Positions 16,054 to 26,185 of a stretch of 64,000 bases of DNA are shown in pieces. A program made the position numbers and the translations under genes. This stretch comes from Promicromonospora panici (GTDB lineage: Bacteria > Actinomycetota > Actinomycetes > Actinomycetales > Cellulomonadaceae), in the NCBI RefSeq assembly GCF_900608595.1, contig NZ_UWYY01000006.1:62001-126000 (forward strand), read 5' to 3'. Each line of letters starts with the position of its first letter. The stretch's first letter is position 1. The notes under the pieces were generated by a model, which saw nothing but the letters and a program-made list of their open reading frames with translations, was not told the origin of the DNA and made no database searches.

Positions 16054-17222
16054 GCGCCGACGTCTCGATCGTCGGTGCCTCGACCACGAGGCGGCCGCCG
16101 AAGCTGCCGGCACTCACCGGGCTACGGTTCTTCGCCGCCCTCCTGGTGTTCGGGTTCCATATCACCCTGTCGGCGTCGCCGATCCCGCCCAACGACCCGA
16201 TCAACCCGTTCGCCGACCCGGCGGTCGCGGCGGCGACCGAGCGGGTGTTCGTGACCACCGGCTACATCGGTGTGTCCTTCTTCTTCGTCCTCAGCGGGTT
16301 TCTGCTCGCGTGGGCCGCCAGGCCCGGAGAGAAGATGACGCTGTTCTGGCGTCGCCGAATCGTCAAGATCTTCCCGAACCATCTGGTCATGTGGACACTG
16401 TCGATGGTCCTTTTCGCGGCGGCGATCACCCCGGTGCACGCGTCGGTGCTGAACTTCTTCCTGCTGAGCGCGTACTCGCCGGACGGGGCGGTCAACGTCG
16501 CGGTGAACCCGCCGTCGTGGACACTCTGCATCGAGCTGCTGTTCTACATGCTGTTCCCGCTGCTGATCGCGGGAATCCGCATGATCCCCGGCAACCGCCT
16601 CTGGTTCTGGGTGGGGCTGATGGTGGTCGGGATGGTTCTCGTCCAGGTCGTCAACCTCACACTTATCCCGGACACGCCCAGGTCGGCGATAACGCCGGTG
16701 TCGTCGTACCAGTTCTGGTTCGGCTACATCTTCCCGCCGTCCAGGCTGTTCGAGTTCGTCCTCGGCTCGGTCCTCGCCCGCGTCGTCCTCGAAAATCGCT
16801 GGCCGGCGTTCCGTACCTGGCACGTCCTGCTCGTCTGCCTGGTCGGGTACGCACTGGTCAACGTCGTGCCATTCGTGTGGACGTTCAACGTCGCGACGAT
16901 CATTCCGATTGCGATGGTGATCGCGACCACGGCGGCCGGCGACGCCTCGGGAAAACGCAGCTTCCTGCAGTCCCGGCCGATGCAGTGGCTGGGCGACACT
17001 TCGTTCGGGTTCTACATCTGTCAAGGTGTGGTGATCTTCTGGGCCCGGCAGGCGATGGACAACGCCACGTTCCCGACCCCGGTCGCGCTGCTCGTTGTCG
17101 CTGGGTTCTTCGGGCTCACGATCCTCGGGGGCTGGGCTCTGTACTCCCTGGTCGAGAAGCCGATGATGGACCGGTTCGCCAGACCACGCCGGACCGTCCC
17201 GGTGCCGGTTGGTTCGACCTGA
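16050..17222 (+). CDS. Membrane-bound acyltransferase 3 (OafA/YrhL type)
   Basis: A 390-residue integral membrane protein with about ten hydrophobic segments and the family motif LTGLRFFAALLVFGFHI near residue 18, containing the conserved Arg and His. Such enzymes move acetyl or other acyl groups onto sugar hydroxyls of polysaccharides, lipids or antibiotics. Its ATG overlaps the oxidase stop codon and a strong hairpin follows at 17247, so it is the last gene of the operon. Acylation of the sugar-derived product during export is the probable role. Confidence 0.9.
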   Translation: MSADVSIVGASTTRRPPKLPALTGLRFFAALLVFGFHITLSASPIPPNDPINPFADPAVAAATERVFVTTGYIGVSFFFVLSGFLLAWAARPGEKMTLFWRRRIVKIFPNHLVMWTLSMVLFAAAITPVHASVLNFFLLSAYSPDGAVNVAVNPPSWTLCIELLFYMLFPLLIAGIRMIPGNRLWFWVGLMVVGMVLVQVVNLTLIPDTPRSAITPVSSYQFWFGYIFPPSRLFEFVLGSVLARVVLENRWPAFRTWHVLLVCLVGYALVNVVPFVWTFNVATIIPIAMVIATTAAGDASGKRSFLQSRPMQWLGDTSFGFYICQGVVIFWARQAMDNATFPTPVALLVVAGFFGLTILGGWALYSLVEKPMMDRFARPRRTVPVPVGST

Positions 17223-17246
17223 GCAGATCGCGGCGCCAACGAGTCG

Positions 17247-17280
17247 AGCAGGCCGGACCTCCGACGAGGTCCGGCCTGCT
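17247..17280 (+). terminator. Strong hairpin terminator at the end of the AUDH-like operon
   Basis: A perfect 15-bp stem, AGCAGGCCGGACCTC (17247-17261) with its complement (17266-17280), is closed by the tetraloop CGAC. No T tract follows, as is common in high-GC actinobacteria. It lies between convergent genes (acyltransferase and XRE regulator) and may serve both. Confidence 0.8.
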
Positions 17281-17321
17281 TCCGCACGGCCTCCGGGCTA
17301 CGCCGTCGATGACACGCCGGC

Positions 17322-18212
17322 TCAGCGCCTCATTCGCTCGACGAAACCCGCCGTCGTGTCCATACCTGTCTCGATGTCGCGGCCGAGCAGCTCGAGCGCC
17401 TCCGCCCCGGAGCCCGGGTCCGGGGTGTACAGCAGAACCCGGTGACCGGAGTCGTCCGGGGGAGTGAGCACCTCGAAGTGAAGCTCGAAGTCGCCGACCT
17501 CCGGATGCCGGAAATACTTCACGCCTGAGACACACGTTTCGACAGGGTGCTTGGCCCACAGCTTGCAGAACTCCGGGCTCTTCACCGTGAGTTCCCCGAC
17601 CAGAGCGGTCAGCTCCGGGTCCTCCGGGCTCTTACCACCTAGAACGCGGAGCGACGCCACGGCGCGCACCGCCTCCTCCTGCCACCTGGCGTACAGCTCC
17701 TTGGTGTGCTCGTCCAGGAAGAGCATCCGCGTCAGGTTCGGCCGGTCCGCGGCGCGCCCCGGGCTGTCGACGTCAAGGTGGCCGGCGACGAGCCGGTGCC
17801 CGAGCGCGTTCCAGCCGAGCACCTCGCTCCGCCGGCCGATGATGACCGCCGGTGTGCCTGGCAGGGAGTTGATCAAGCGGAGGGTTCCGATCCGTGCACG
17901 ATCAGGCTTCACCGCAGCTCTCCGCTTGGGAGACCGTTCCGGCCTGGCCAGGTTGAGCAGGTGCGCCTGCTCGTCCGGCGTCAGGTTCAGTGCCCTCGCG
18001 ATCGAGGCGATCACCGCGTCCGACGCGTTCGTGCTGAGCCCCTGCTCGAGGCGTGAGTAGTAGGTCGGGCTCACCCCGGCGAGCATCGCGAGCTCCTCGC
18101 GGCGCAGACCCGGCACCCTGCGCACGCCGAAGCCCTGCAGCCCGACGTCCTCCGGCTGCAGCGCGGCGCGACGGACACGAAGAAATTCCCCCAGCTCGTT
18201 CGGTCCACTCAT
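17322..18212 (-). CDS. XRE-family regulator with MmyB-like ligand-binding domain
   Basis: A 296-residue protein with an N-terminal helix-turn-helix (RREELAMLAGVSPTYYSRLE, about residues 35-55) and the C-terminal MmyB-type ligand-binding domain typical of actinobacteria, including LNLTPDEQAHLLNLARP and VIIGRRSEVLGWNALG. Such regulators usually control an adjacent divergent transporter or oxidoreductase gene, here a DHA2 exporter 155 bp away. The ATG at 18212 has GGAGA nine bases upstream; an in-frame ATG seven codons earlier is the alternative start. It is convergent with the AUDH-like operon. Confidence 0.88.
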   Translation of the reverse strand: MSGPNELGEFLRVRRAALQPEDVGLQGFGVRRVPGLRREELAMLAGVSPTYYSRLEQGLSTNASDAVIASIARALNLTPDEQAHLLNLARPERSPKRRAAVKPDRARIGTLRLINSLPGTPAVIIGRRSEVLGWNALGHRLVAGHLDVDSPGRAADRPNLTRMLFLDEHTKELYARWQEEAVRAVASLRVLGGKSPEDPELTALVGELTVKSPEFCKLWAKHPVETCVSGVKYFRHPEVGDFELHFEVLTPPDDSGHRVLLYTPDPGSGAEALELLGRDIETGMDTTAGFVERMRR

Positions 18213-18367
18213 CCCCACATTCTCCGCGACCATACGCCGTCCTGCCTATCCCTGCCAGTGACAGGCACGACGGGGTGTGGCTGTCCTGGGCAGCAGGCTG
18301 GATGGTTGGCCGCGTAAGCCACCAGCCCCGAGCGCAGATGCGCTTCGTGCTCGAAGAGAGGTTCCCT

Positions 18368-19819
18368 GTGACCACGGACCAGACAGCAGACCGCGACATC
18401 GCCGGTGTGGCCGAACCAGCCCCCGGCGACCTGATGACAGGCAGACAGCGCGTCGCGCTCATCGTCCTGCTCACCGCGAGCTTCACGCTTGCCGTCGACT
18501 TCTCCATCCTCAACGTGGCGCTCCCCAGCATCGGGGCGGACGTCGGGTTCGGCATCGAGAACCTCCAATGGATCGCCACCGCGTTCGCACTCTGCTCCGC
18601 AGGGCTCACCCTCCTCATGGGGCGCGTCGCAGACATCGCCGGGCGCCGCCGCATGTTCCTGATCGGGATGGTGCTCCTCGGCGTCGGATCCGTCGTCGGC
18701 GGACTCGCCACCACTCCGGCAGTCTTGCTCGTCGCCCGGGTCGCGCAAGGAATCGCCACGGCGATCGTGGTGCCTGCGGCGCTCGCGCTCCTGATCGGCG
18801 CGTTCCCGGAGGGGCGCGCCCGCGACCGTGCGCTGGGCCTCAACGGATCGCTGATGGCCGCCGGCTTCACCACCGGCGCGATCCTCGGCGGTCTTCTGAC
18901 CGACCTCCTGTCCTGGCGCTGGGCCTTCTTCATCAACGTGCCGATCGCTGTCGCGGTCCTCGTCGTGGCACCGATCGTGCTCCAGGACAGCCGCTCCTCG
19001 CAGCGCACCCGACTCGACGTCCCCGGCGCCGTCTTCGTCACCCTCGGCCTGCTCGCGCTCGTGTACGGGCTCACCAACGCCGCGGAGACGGCGTGGACCG
19101 ACCCGGCCACGCTCGGTGCGCTAGCGGCCGCCGCCGTCCTCCTCGGGCTGTTCGCGCTCGCCGAGCGTCGGGCCGCGTTCCCGCTGGTGCCGCTCGGGAT
19201 GCTCGCGCGGTCGAACGTGGCATGGGGCAACATCGCGGGAGCGCTCGCGTTCGTCACCGAGACCTCGCTCGTCTTCCTCCTCACCCTGTACCTGCAGGAG
19301 GTCCTCGGATACACACCGCTCGGCGCGGGCCTGTCGTTCGCCGTGCTCGGCATCGGCACCGTGATCGGCGGCCTCATCGGGCCCAGGATCATCGGCAGGT
19401 TCGGGAACAAGGCCGCCATCGTCGGAGGATTCCTCGTCCAGGCCGTGGCGACCCTTTCGCTGGTGCTGATCACCGACGCTCCAGGGTCGATCTGGCTGGT
19501 CCTCGTCGCGACCTTCGTCGGGGGCGTCGCCAACCTGGTCGTCATCGTCGGCTTCATGGTCACCGCGACGTCCGGCGTGCCCGACTCCGATCAAGGGCTC
19601 GCAACCGGCCTGACGACGATGAGCCAGCAGGTCGGCATCACGATGGGCACCCCGATCATGAGTGCCGTGTTCACCGCGGTGGTGCTCGCGAGCGCGGCAC
19701 CGGACACGTCAGCGGTGCTCGCCGGCGTGACCACGGCCATCTGGGTCAACGGCGGGATCTGCATCATCGGTGCGGTGGTCGTGGCCGCGTTCCTTCGCGT
19801 GTCGCGGACGACCCCCTGA
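18368..19819 (+). CDS. MFS multidrug exporter of the DHA2 (14-helix) family
   Basis: A 483-residue protein with about 14 hydrophobic segments. RVADIAGRRRMFLIGMVLL is the loop 2-3 motif, and GLNGSLMAAGFTTGAILGG is the motif-C region characteristic of drug/H+ antiporters. The GTG at 18368 has GAGAGG six bases upstream; longer in-frame starts overlap the regulator gene on the other strand. Divergent from the XRE regulator, it forms a typical ligand-induced efflux pair. Next to a biosynthetic operon it could provide self-protection against the product; this is inference. Confidence 0.9.
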   Translation: MTTDQTADRDIAGVAEPAPGDLMTGRQRVALIVLLTASFTLAVDFSILNVALPSIGADVGFGIENLQWIATAFALCSAGLTLLMGRVADIAGRRRMFLIGMVLLGVGSVVGGLATTPAVLLVARVAQGIATAIVVPAALALLIGAFPEGRARDRALGLNGSLMAAGFTTGAILGGLLTDLLSWRWAFFINVPIAVAVLVVAPIVLQDSRSSQRTRLDVPGAVFVTLGLLALVYGLTNAAETAWTDPATLGALAAAAVLLGLFALAERRAAFPLVPLGMLARSNVAWGNIAGALAFVTETSLVFLLTLYLQEVLGYTPLGAGLSFAVLGIGTVIGGLIGPRIIGRFGNKAAIVGGFLVQAVATLSLVLITDAPGSIWLVLVATFVGGVANLVVIVGFMVTATSGVPDSDQGLATGLTTMSQQVGITMGTPIMSAVFTAVVLASAAPDTSAVLAGVTTAIWVNGGICIIGAVVVAAFLRVSRTTP

Positions 19820-19829
19820 ACCGTAGAGA

Positions 19830-20069
19830 GGGCTCTCCCTTTGCCGAGTGCATGCGCTCGGCATTGAGCCATGCCTCGGCGGCCATCTTGTCGCCGAACG
19901 TCCTGGGATGCCGTGCGAGATCCGGGCCGGTGTAGCGCGCTCGCCAGCCGGTGATCTTGCCGGTCGTGGCGCTCTTGCGCTTCTCCAGCTCACCAAAGAC
20001 TCGCTTGCCGGGTGTGGCCGTTTCTGTCCACCGCTGTCCCGAGGGCTCAGGGGCGTTACCGCAGGTCAA
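19830..20069 (-). pseudogene. Remnant of a tyrosine recombinase (integrase) N-terminus
   Basis: Read on the minus strand, this segment encodes TGKITGWRARYTGPDLARHP followed by RTFGDKMAAEAWLNAER. That is the AP2-like/SAM-like N-terminal pattern of actinobacterial phage and island integrases (WRARYTGPDG...F.TK..A.AWL..ER). The core-binding and catalytic domains (R...H-R-Y) are absent: the frame runs straight into the end of the DHA2 gene. The remnant sits exactly between the AUDH-like region and the ychF backbone, suggesting a deletion scar left by an integrated element. Confidence 0.6.
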
Positions 20070-20115
20070 CCGGTATCCGGCCTGGTCAGGAGACCGGGCC
20101 GAACCGGGGTGATGC

Positions 20116-21201
<1,086 letters not shown>

Positions 21202-21212
21202 GTCGGGAAATT

Positions 21213-22004
21213 CTACGTGCCGAGCGCCAGTCGTCTGCGCTCCAGCTCGTCGAGGTCACGTTCCGCGAACCGGTGGTGCTCCCAGGCCTCTTTGGCGATC
21301 ACGCCAAGGCAGCGCCACACGGGAAGACTGCGCGTCTCTGGTTCCCACGGCGGCAGCCGCCGGGCCGGTGCCTCGAACTCCTCCTGGGTGAGAGCGTCGT
21401 ACTGCGCTCGTACCTGAGCCACGCGGTCGGCGTATGCGGCCTGCACCTCGTGGAACGACGGCGTGGCCGTGATGTCGACGCCGAGCGCACCCACCTCGTC
21501 GTCGTACTCGGAGAACGGGAGGCCGATCGGGCTGAACGCGCCGTCGAGGCGCTGGATCCCGTGTCGCACCCAGCCGTCGACGGCGAACACGAGGTGGCGC
21601 AGCGTCTGGGCGACCGACCACTCGCCGTCGACCTGCTCGTCCACCGTTCCCGGGGGCATCGCCGCTACCCGGTCGAGCGTGGCCGCCCAGGTGCGCTGCG
21701 CTGCCTCGAACGACTCCCGCTGCTCCGCCAGGACCGGGGACCTGGCCAGCTCCCGGCCCGGGTAGCGGCGGTTCAGCTCGGCCTCGATCAACGGCAGCAC
21801 CTCGACGCCGTTGACCTTGAGCCCGTCGATCTCGCCGTCGATGTCCGCACCCGTCAGGTCGACCCCGCGCAGCACGGCGCGCGGCAGGTACGACTGGTCG
21901 AACGCTGCGCCCTCCAGATCGGTGAAGCGGAACCGGGCGCCGGTCAGGTTCACCGTGTCGAACTCGGCGTTCCGCAGGTCGTCATCGGCCGTGAATCGCG
22001 TCAT
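21213..22004 (-). CDS. Pentapeptide-repeat plus DinB-like domain protein
   Basis: A roughly 263-residue protein in two parts. Residues 1-60 contain short pentapeptide repeats (LRNAEF, LTGARF, LEGAAF, LRGVDL, LTGADI). The remainder is a DinB-like four-helix bundle with EWSVAQTLRHLVFAVDGW and AWEHHRFAERDLDEL, which supply metal-binding histidines. Related DinB-fold enzymes include thiol-dependent S-transferases (mycothiol- or bacillithiol-linked) and detoxification proteins. The ATG at 22004 is preferred because the pentapeptide unit starts there; a start ten codons upstream is possible. Function not known. Confidence 0.82.
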   Translation of the reverse strand: MTRFTADDDLRNAEFDTVNLTGARFRFTDLEGAAFDQSYLPRAVLRGVDLTGADIDGEIDGLKVNGVEVLPLIEAELNRRYPGRELARSPVLAEQRESFEAAQRTWAATLDRVAAMPPGTVDEQVDGEWSVAQTLRHLVFAVDGWVRHGIQRLDGAFSPIGLPFSEYDDEVGALGVDITATPSFHEVQAAYADRVAQVRAQYDALTQEEFEAPARRLPPWEPETRSLPVWRCLGVIAKEAWEHHRFAERDLDELERRRLALGT

Positions 22005-22068
22005 GGCCCCCAGCGTAGGAGGACTCTCTGACACAACCTCTGACCTGGGACGACGCTGCTTCGCCTCG

Positions 22069-23682
22069 TCACGGGAACGACTGCACCTGCTGGAGCAGCT
22101 CGGGCAGTCGGCTGTTGTACACGCGAGCCCCGAAGCGGACGGCGAGCACGAGGATCAGCGCGCCGTACAGGACGCCCACAGCGAGCGTGGCGATGCCCCA
22201 CGACACGCCACCCAGCAGCAGGGCCGCGATGCCGACCCCGAAGACGGGCACCGACAGGCCCAGGGTGACGAGGAAGCCCAGGCCCTGCGCCACGATCGTG
22301 GCCATCGCTGCTCCCTGCGGTGACTTGAGCGGGCTCTCCCCTGGCTTGGCCACCGGGTAGACGAGTCGCGCCGAGACCGCGCACGACACCCCCGTGCTGA
22401 CGAGCAGGGATCCGAACGCCAGACCGAGCAGGGGCAGCGTGAGGTGCCAGGCGTCGGCCACCCAGACCGAGGCGACCACCGTGGCGGCGCTGACCAGCGG
22501 CCCCATCACCAGCATCGGGATCGCCCGGCCCCACCGGTCGGCGCGACCGTCGACACCCGAGGAGACGTGCAGGGCGAACGCCGTGTTGTCGTAGCCGATG
22601 TCGTTGGAGATGCTGAAGCCGAGGATCCAGGCCACGAACGGCCCGGTCGCGAGCAGCATGAAGAAGTTACCGGTGCTCTGCGACGAGAAGTACATGACGA
22701 CCGGCAGCAGCGGCACTATCGCGATCGAGCCGGAGTAGCGCGGGTCGCGCAGCCAGTAGGTAGCGGTCCGGGCGGTGACGGCCCAGGTCGGCGTGAACGG
22801 CACGCGGCCGAACGCGCCCAGCCCCTTGGCCTTGCCACCGCCGCCGTCGCCGACCGGCGGGCTGACCAGGGCGCGGGCCAGCGCCCGGTCCCAGACCAGC
22901 CAGGCCAGCGCGATGGTGCCGAGCGCGACGGCGACCCGGCCGACCAGGCCGGCCCAGTCGCCGTCGTGCGCCGTGCTCGCCAGCGACCAGGCGGCACCGA
23001 ACGGGGTCCAGCCCACGACGGCGGCCGCCTGCTCGAACAGCGCGAGGATCTGCGTGCCCGCGCCGCCGTCGGAGTCACCGCCCACCGAGACCTCGACGCC
23101 GTTGGTGAGCCAGCCGATCAGCGGGCCGATCATCACCACCAGCACCACCGCCACGATGGTCACGACCTCGCGATACCGCCTGGACTCCAGGACCGGGGCG
23201 AGCACCGTGGTGATCGCACGTGACCCGATCACGCACGTGGCGACACCGAGCACCGCGCCGACGAGCGCGACCAGGAGCACGCCCGGCTCCAGCACCCAGG
23301 CGAAGGCCGTCCCGAGGGCGACCAGCACCGTGGCGATACCCGGCACCGAGACCAGACCCGCGACCGCGAGCCCCGCGACGAGCGTGCGGCGCGGGATCGC
23401 GAACGTCGTGAACCGATGCGGGTCCAGGGTCGCGTCGACGCCGAAGGCGAAGATAGGGATCAGCCACCAGCCGAGCACGGTCAGGGCTCCGCCGAGAGTG
23501 ATCGCCAGGCCGGCCCAGGCCGGGTCCTCCAGGAAGGCCAGAGCTCCGACCACGATCACCAGGATGACCACGACGCCCAGTGCGTACACGGCCGCGGCGA
23601 TCATGCCGATGGTCTGCCAGACGCTCTTGAGGAACGTGTTGCCCATGAGCGTCAGCTTGAGGGTCAGGAACCGCGCAACCAC
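22069..23682 (-). CDS. ABC-2-type exporter permease
   Basis: A 537-residue membrane protein with about twelve hydrophobic segments and a DIGYDNTAFALHVSSGV motif of large bacterial ABC exporters that use a separate ATPase. The GTG at 23682 has GGGAGGG six bases upstream and lies 19 bp inside the end of the ATPase gene, so the two are co-translated. A longer in-frame extension upstream is a shadow of the ATPase gene. The exported substrate is unknown; genes of this form move lipids, peptides or antibiotics. Confidence 0.87.
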   Translation of the reverse strand: MVARFLTLKLTLMGNTFLKSVWQTIGMIAAAVYALGVVVILVIVVGALAFLEDPAWAGLAITLGGALTVLGWWLIPIFAFGVDATLDPHRFTTFAIPRRTLVAGLAVAGLVSVPGIATVLVALGTAFAWVLEPGVLLVALVGAVLGVATCVIGSRAITTVLAPVLESRRYREVVTIVAVVLVVMIGPLIGWLTNGVEVSVGGDSDGGAGTQILALFEQAAAVVGWTPFGAAWSLASTAHDGDWAGLVGRVAVALGTIALAWLVWDRALARALVSPPVGDGGGGKAKGLGAFGRVPFTPTWAVTARTATYWLRDPRYSGSIAIVPLLPVVMYFSSQSTGNFFMLLATGPFVAWILGFSISNDIGYDNTAFALHVSSGVDGRADRWGRAIPMLVMGPLVSAATVVASVWVADAWHLTLPLLGLAFGSLLVSTGVSCAVSARLVYPVAKPGESPLKSPQGAAMATIVAQGLGFLVTLGLSVPVFGVGIAALLLGGVSWGIATLAVGVLYGALILVLAVRFGARVYNSRLPELLQQVQSFP

Positions 23683-24512
23683 GAGAGCCCTCCCGAGTGC
23701 TGACGGCCGCCGACGAGGTCCACGAACCGGTCTTCCAGGGTCTGTTCGCCGCGCACGTCGTCCACGGTGCCCGCCGCGAGCACCTGTCCCGCCGCCAGCA
23801 CGGCCACGTGGTCGCACATGCGCTGCACCAGGTCCATGACGTGGCTGGAGACGATGACCGTGCCGCCACCCGCCACGTACCCCTTGAGGATGTCGCGGAT
23901 GTTGGCGGCGCTGACCGGGTCGACCGCCTCGAACGGCTCGTCCAGCACCAGGGTGCGCGGGGCATGGATCATCGCGCTGCCGAGCGCGATCTTCTTGGTC
24001 ATGCCCGCGGAGTAGTCCACGACGAACGTATCCGCGTCCGCGCCCAGGTCGAACGCCTGCAGCAGGTCGGCCGTCCGCTCGACCACGGTGTCCTTGTCCA
24101 TCCCGCGCAGCATCCCGGCGTACGTGAGCAGCTGGCGGCCGGTCAGGCGGTCGAACAGGCGCACGCCGTCGGGCAGGACGCCCAGGGTCGCCTTGGCCTC
24201 GTCGGGCCGCGCCCACAGGTCGACGCCGTGGACCCAGGCCGTGCCGAAGTCGGGCCGGAGCAGGCCGGTCGCCATCGAGAGCATGGTGGTCTTGCCGGCC
24301 CCGTTGGGGCCGACGAGGCCGTAGAACGAGCCCGCGGGCACGTCCAGGCTCACGCCGGAGACCGCAACCTTCTGCCCGAACCGCTTCCAGAGGCCGCGCA
24401 CGCTCAGTGCCGCCGAAGGGTCGTACGAGAGTGGCTCCGGGGAGGCCTGGAGCCCCTGAGCGCCGTGGGGCCCGGGGCCGCCCGGAGGGCTCGGGTCGAC
24501 TGGGGTCGTCAT
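23664..24512 (-). CDS. ABC exporter ATP-binding protein
   Basis: A 282-residue ATPase. After a Pro/Gly-rich N-terminal tail it has Walker A GPNGAGKTT near residue 75, a variant signature DYSAGMTKKIALG, Walker B LVLDEPFEAVDP and the switch His in VIVSSHVMDLVQ. It works with the downstream permease, whose gene overlaps it. The ATG at 24512 starts the conserved part; no strong ribosome site is visible. It is divergent from rmuC across 176 bp. Confidence 0.9.
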   Translation of the reverse strand: MTTPVDPSPPGGPGPHGAQGLQASPEPLSYDPSAALSVRGLWKRFGQKVAVSGVSLDVPAGSFYGLVGPNGAGKTTMLSMATGLLRPDFGTAWVHGVDLWARPDEAKATLGVLPDGVRLFDRLTGRQLLTYAGMLRGMDKDTVVERTADLLQAFDLGADADTFVVDYSAGMTKKIALGSAMIHAPRTLVLDEPFEAVDPVSAANIRDILKGYVAGGGTVIVSSHVMDLVQRMCDHVAVLAAGQVLAAGTVDDVRGEQTLEDRFVDLVGGRQHSGGLSWLRGS

Positions 24513-24688
24513 GGCACCCAACGTAGCGGGGAGGTCAGACACGGCGGATCCGACGCGGGGATGAGTGCGGGTGACTTCGCAGGTCCGCCTGCGGGCGGAG
24601 ACCCTCCGTCGCGGCCATACCGGGCGATTCCGAACGCACGGGGTGTCGTCGCGCCGGAGTGTCAGTGGCACATGGCAGCCTGTCGCAC

Positions 24689-26182
24689 ATGGACATCGCC
24701 GCAACGATTCTGCTGGCCCTCGGCGCACTCGTGGTCGGTGCGCTGCTGGGGTGGCTCGGTCACGCACAACGGCTCGCGCCCACCCAGCGTGAAGCCGACC
24801 TGGAGGTCATGCGGCTGCGCTCCCAGGTCGACTCGGCCGACCAGCAGATCGCCGCCGCACGGGAACGCGCGGACGAGCAGATCGCCGCCGCACGCGAACG
24901 CGCCACGGAGCAGATCGCCGCCGCCCGCACCGAGCAGGAGAACGCGCGCCGTCAGTTCCAGGCGCTCGCCGGCGACGCCCTGGACGCCAACAGCAAGCGA
25001 TTCCTCGAGCTCGCGGAGGAGCGGCTCAAGCGTTCCACGTCCGACGGCGAGCAGGCGCTCGCCAAGCGCGAGGCGGCCGTGAAGTCGCTGGTGGACCCGC
25101 TGACCAAGGCCGTAGAGCTCGTCCGTAACGAGGTGCTCCTGGCGGAGAAGGCGCGCATCGAGGGCCAGGGCGCGCTCGCGGAGCAGATGCGCAACGTCGC
25201 CGAGGTCTCGGCCGAGCTGCGCAACGGCACCGCGGACCTGGTCACGGCGCTGCGCTCGTCACAGACACGCGGCGCGTGGGGCGAGCTGCAGCTGCGCAAG
25301 GTGGTCGAGTCCGCAGGCATGATCAACCGCGTCGACTTCACCGAGCAGGCCCAGGTCACGACGGAGGACGGCGAGGTGCAGCGGCCGGACATGGTCATCA
25401 ACCTCGCGGGCGGCAAGCGCGTGGTCGTGGACTCCAAGGTCGCGTTCCTCGGCTTCCTGGAGGCACAGCAGTCCGACGACGCCGCGTACCGCGAGCAGCG
25501 CCTCGACGCCCACGTGCGGCACATGCGCAAGCACGTCGACGATCTGGCCGGCAAGAAGTACTGGAACCAGTTCGAGCCCGCACCCGAGTTCGTCGTCATG
25601 TTCGTGCCCGCCGAGGCCTTCCTGTCGGCGTCGCTCGAGCGCGCTCCGGAGCTGCTGGAGTACGCGGCACAGAAGAACGTCATCATCGCGACACCGACCA
25701 CCATGCTCGCCCTGCTGCGCACGGTCGCCTATGCGTGGCGCCAGGAGGCGCTGGCGGAGAACGCACAGAAGGTGCTCACCGTCGGCAAGGAGCTGTACGC
25801 GCGCCTGGTCACCATGACCAGCCACGTCACCAGGACGGGCCGGGCGCTGGAGTCGGCGACGAAGAGCTACAACCAGATGATCGGCTCGCTGGAGCGCAAC
25901 GTGCTCACGTCGGCCCGCCGGATGGTCGAGCTCGACGTGGTCGACGAGCGCGACGCCATCGAGGAGATCAAGGGCATCGAGGAGGTACCGCGCCCCGTCA
26001 CCAAGCCCGAGCTGCTGGCGGCGGACGAGGGCGGCGTCATCGCGATCGACCGCGCCCAGGACACCGACGCCATCCTGGTGCAGGAGCTGGAGGTCACCGA
26101 GCTCGCGGCGACTGACAAGCGCGCCCTCGAGGCGGTCGAGAACGCCGAAGGCGGCACCACGAGCGGCGCGGCAGCCGGCTGA
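24689..26182 (+). CDS. rmuC: DNA recombination protein RmuC
   Basis: A 497-residue protein with one N-terminal membrane helix (AATILLALGALVVGALLGWL), a long coiled coil (about 30-150) and the RmuC nuclease-like core (RGAWGELQLRKVVESAGM, VDSKVAFLGFLEAQ, MFVPAEAFLSASLE, IIATPTTMLALLRTVAYAW). RmuC limits inversions at short inverted repeats and acts in genome defence and stability. The ATG at 24689 gives the membrane anchor at residue 4; a GTG ten codons earlier is possible. Residues 53-85 consist of three 11-residue repeats. Confidence 0.94.
   Translation: MDIAATILLALGALVVGALLGWLGHAQRLAPTQREADLEVMRLRSQVDSADQQIAAARERADEQIAAARERATEQIAAARTEQENARRQFQALAGDALDANSKRFLELAEERLKRSTSDGEQALAKREAAVKSLVDPLTKAVELVRNEVLLAEKARIEGQGALAEQMRNVAEVSAELRNGTADLVTALRSSQTRGAWGELQLRKVVESAGMINRVDFTEQAQVTTEDGEVQRPDMVINLAGGKRVVVDSKVAFLGFLEAQQSDDAAYREQRLDAHVRHMRKHVDDLAGKKYWNQFEPAPEFVVMFVPAEAFLSASLERAPELLEYAAQKNVIIATPTTMLALLRTVAYAWRQEALAENAQKVLTVGKELYARLVTMTSHVTRTGRALESATKSYNQMIGSLERNVLTSARRMVELDVVDERDAIEEIKGIEEVPRPVTKPELLAADEGGVIAIDRAQDTDAILVQELEVTELAATDKRALEAVENAEGGTTSGAAAG
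24845..24943 (+). repeat. Three tandem 33-bp units in rmuC (11-residue coiled-coil repeat)
   Basis: Three in-frame units start with CAGATCGCCGCCGC at 24845, 24878 and 24911 and encode QIAAARERADE, QIAAARERATE and QIAAARTEQEN. The 11-residue period is that of a hendecad coiled coil, so copy-number change would lengthen or shorten the membrane-proximal stalk without breaking the frame. Confidence 0.85.
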
Positions 26183-26185
26183 CCC

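Noticed and set aside
23683..24216. N-terminal extension of the ABC permease frame
   Set aside because: It is a shadow of the ATPase gene; the GTG at 23682 has a strong ribosome site and is followed by the first membrane helix.
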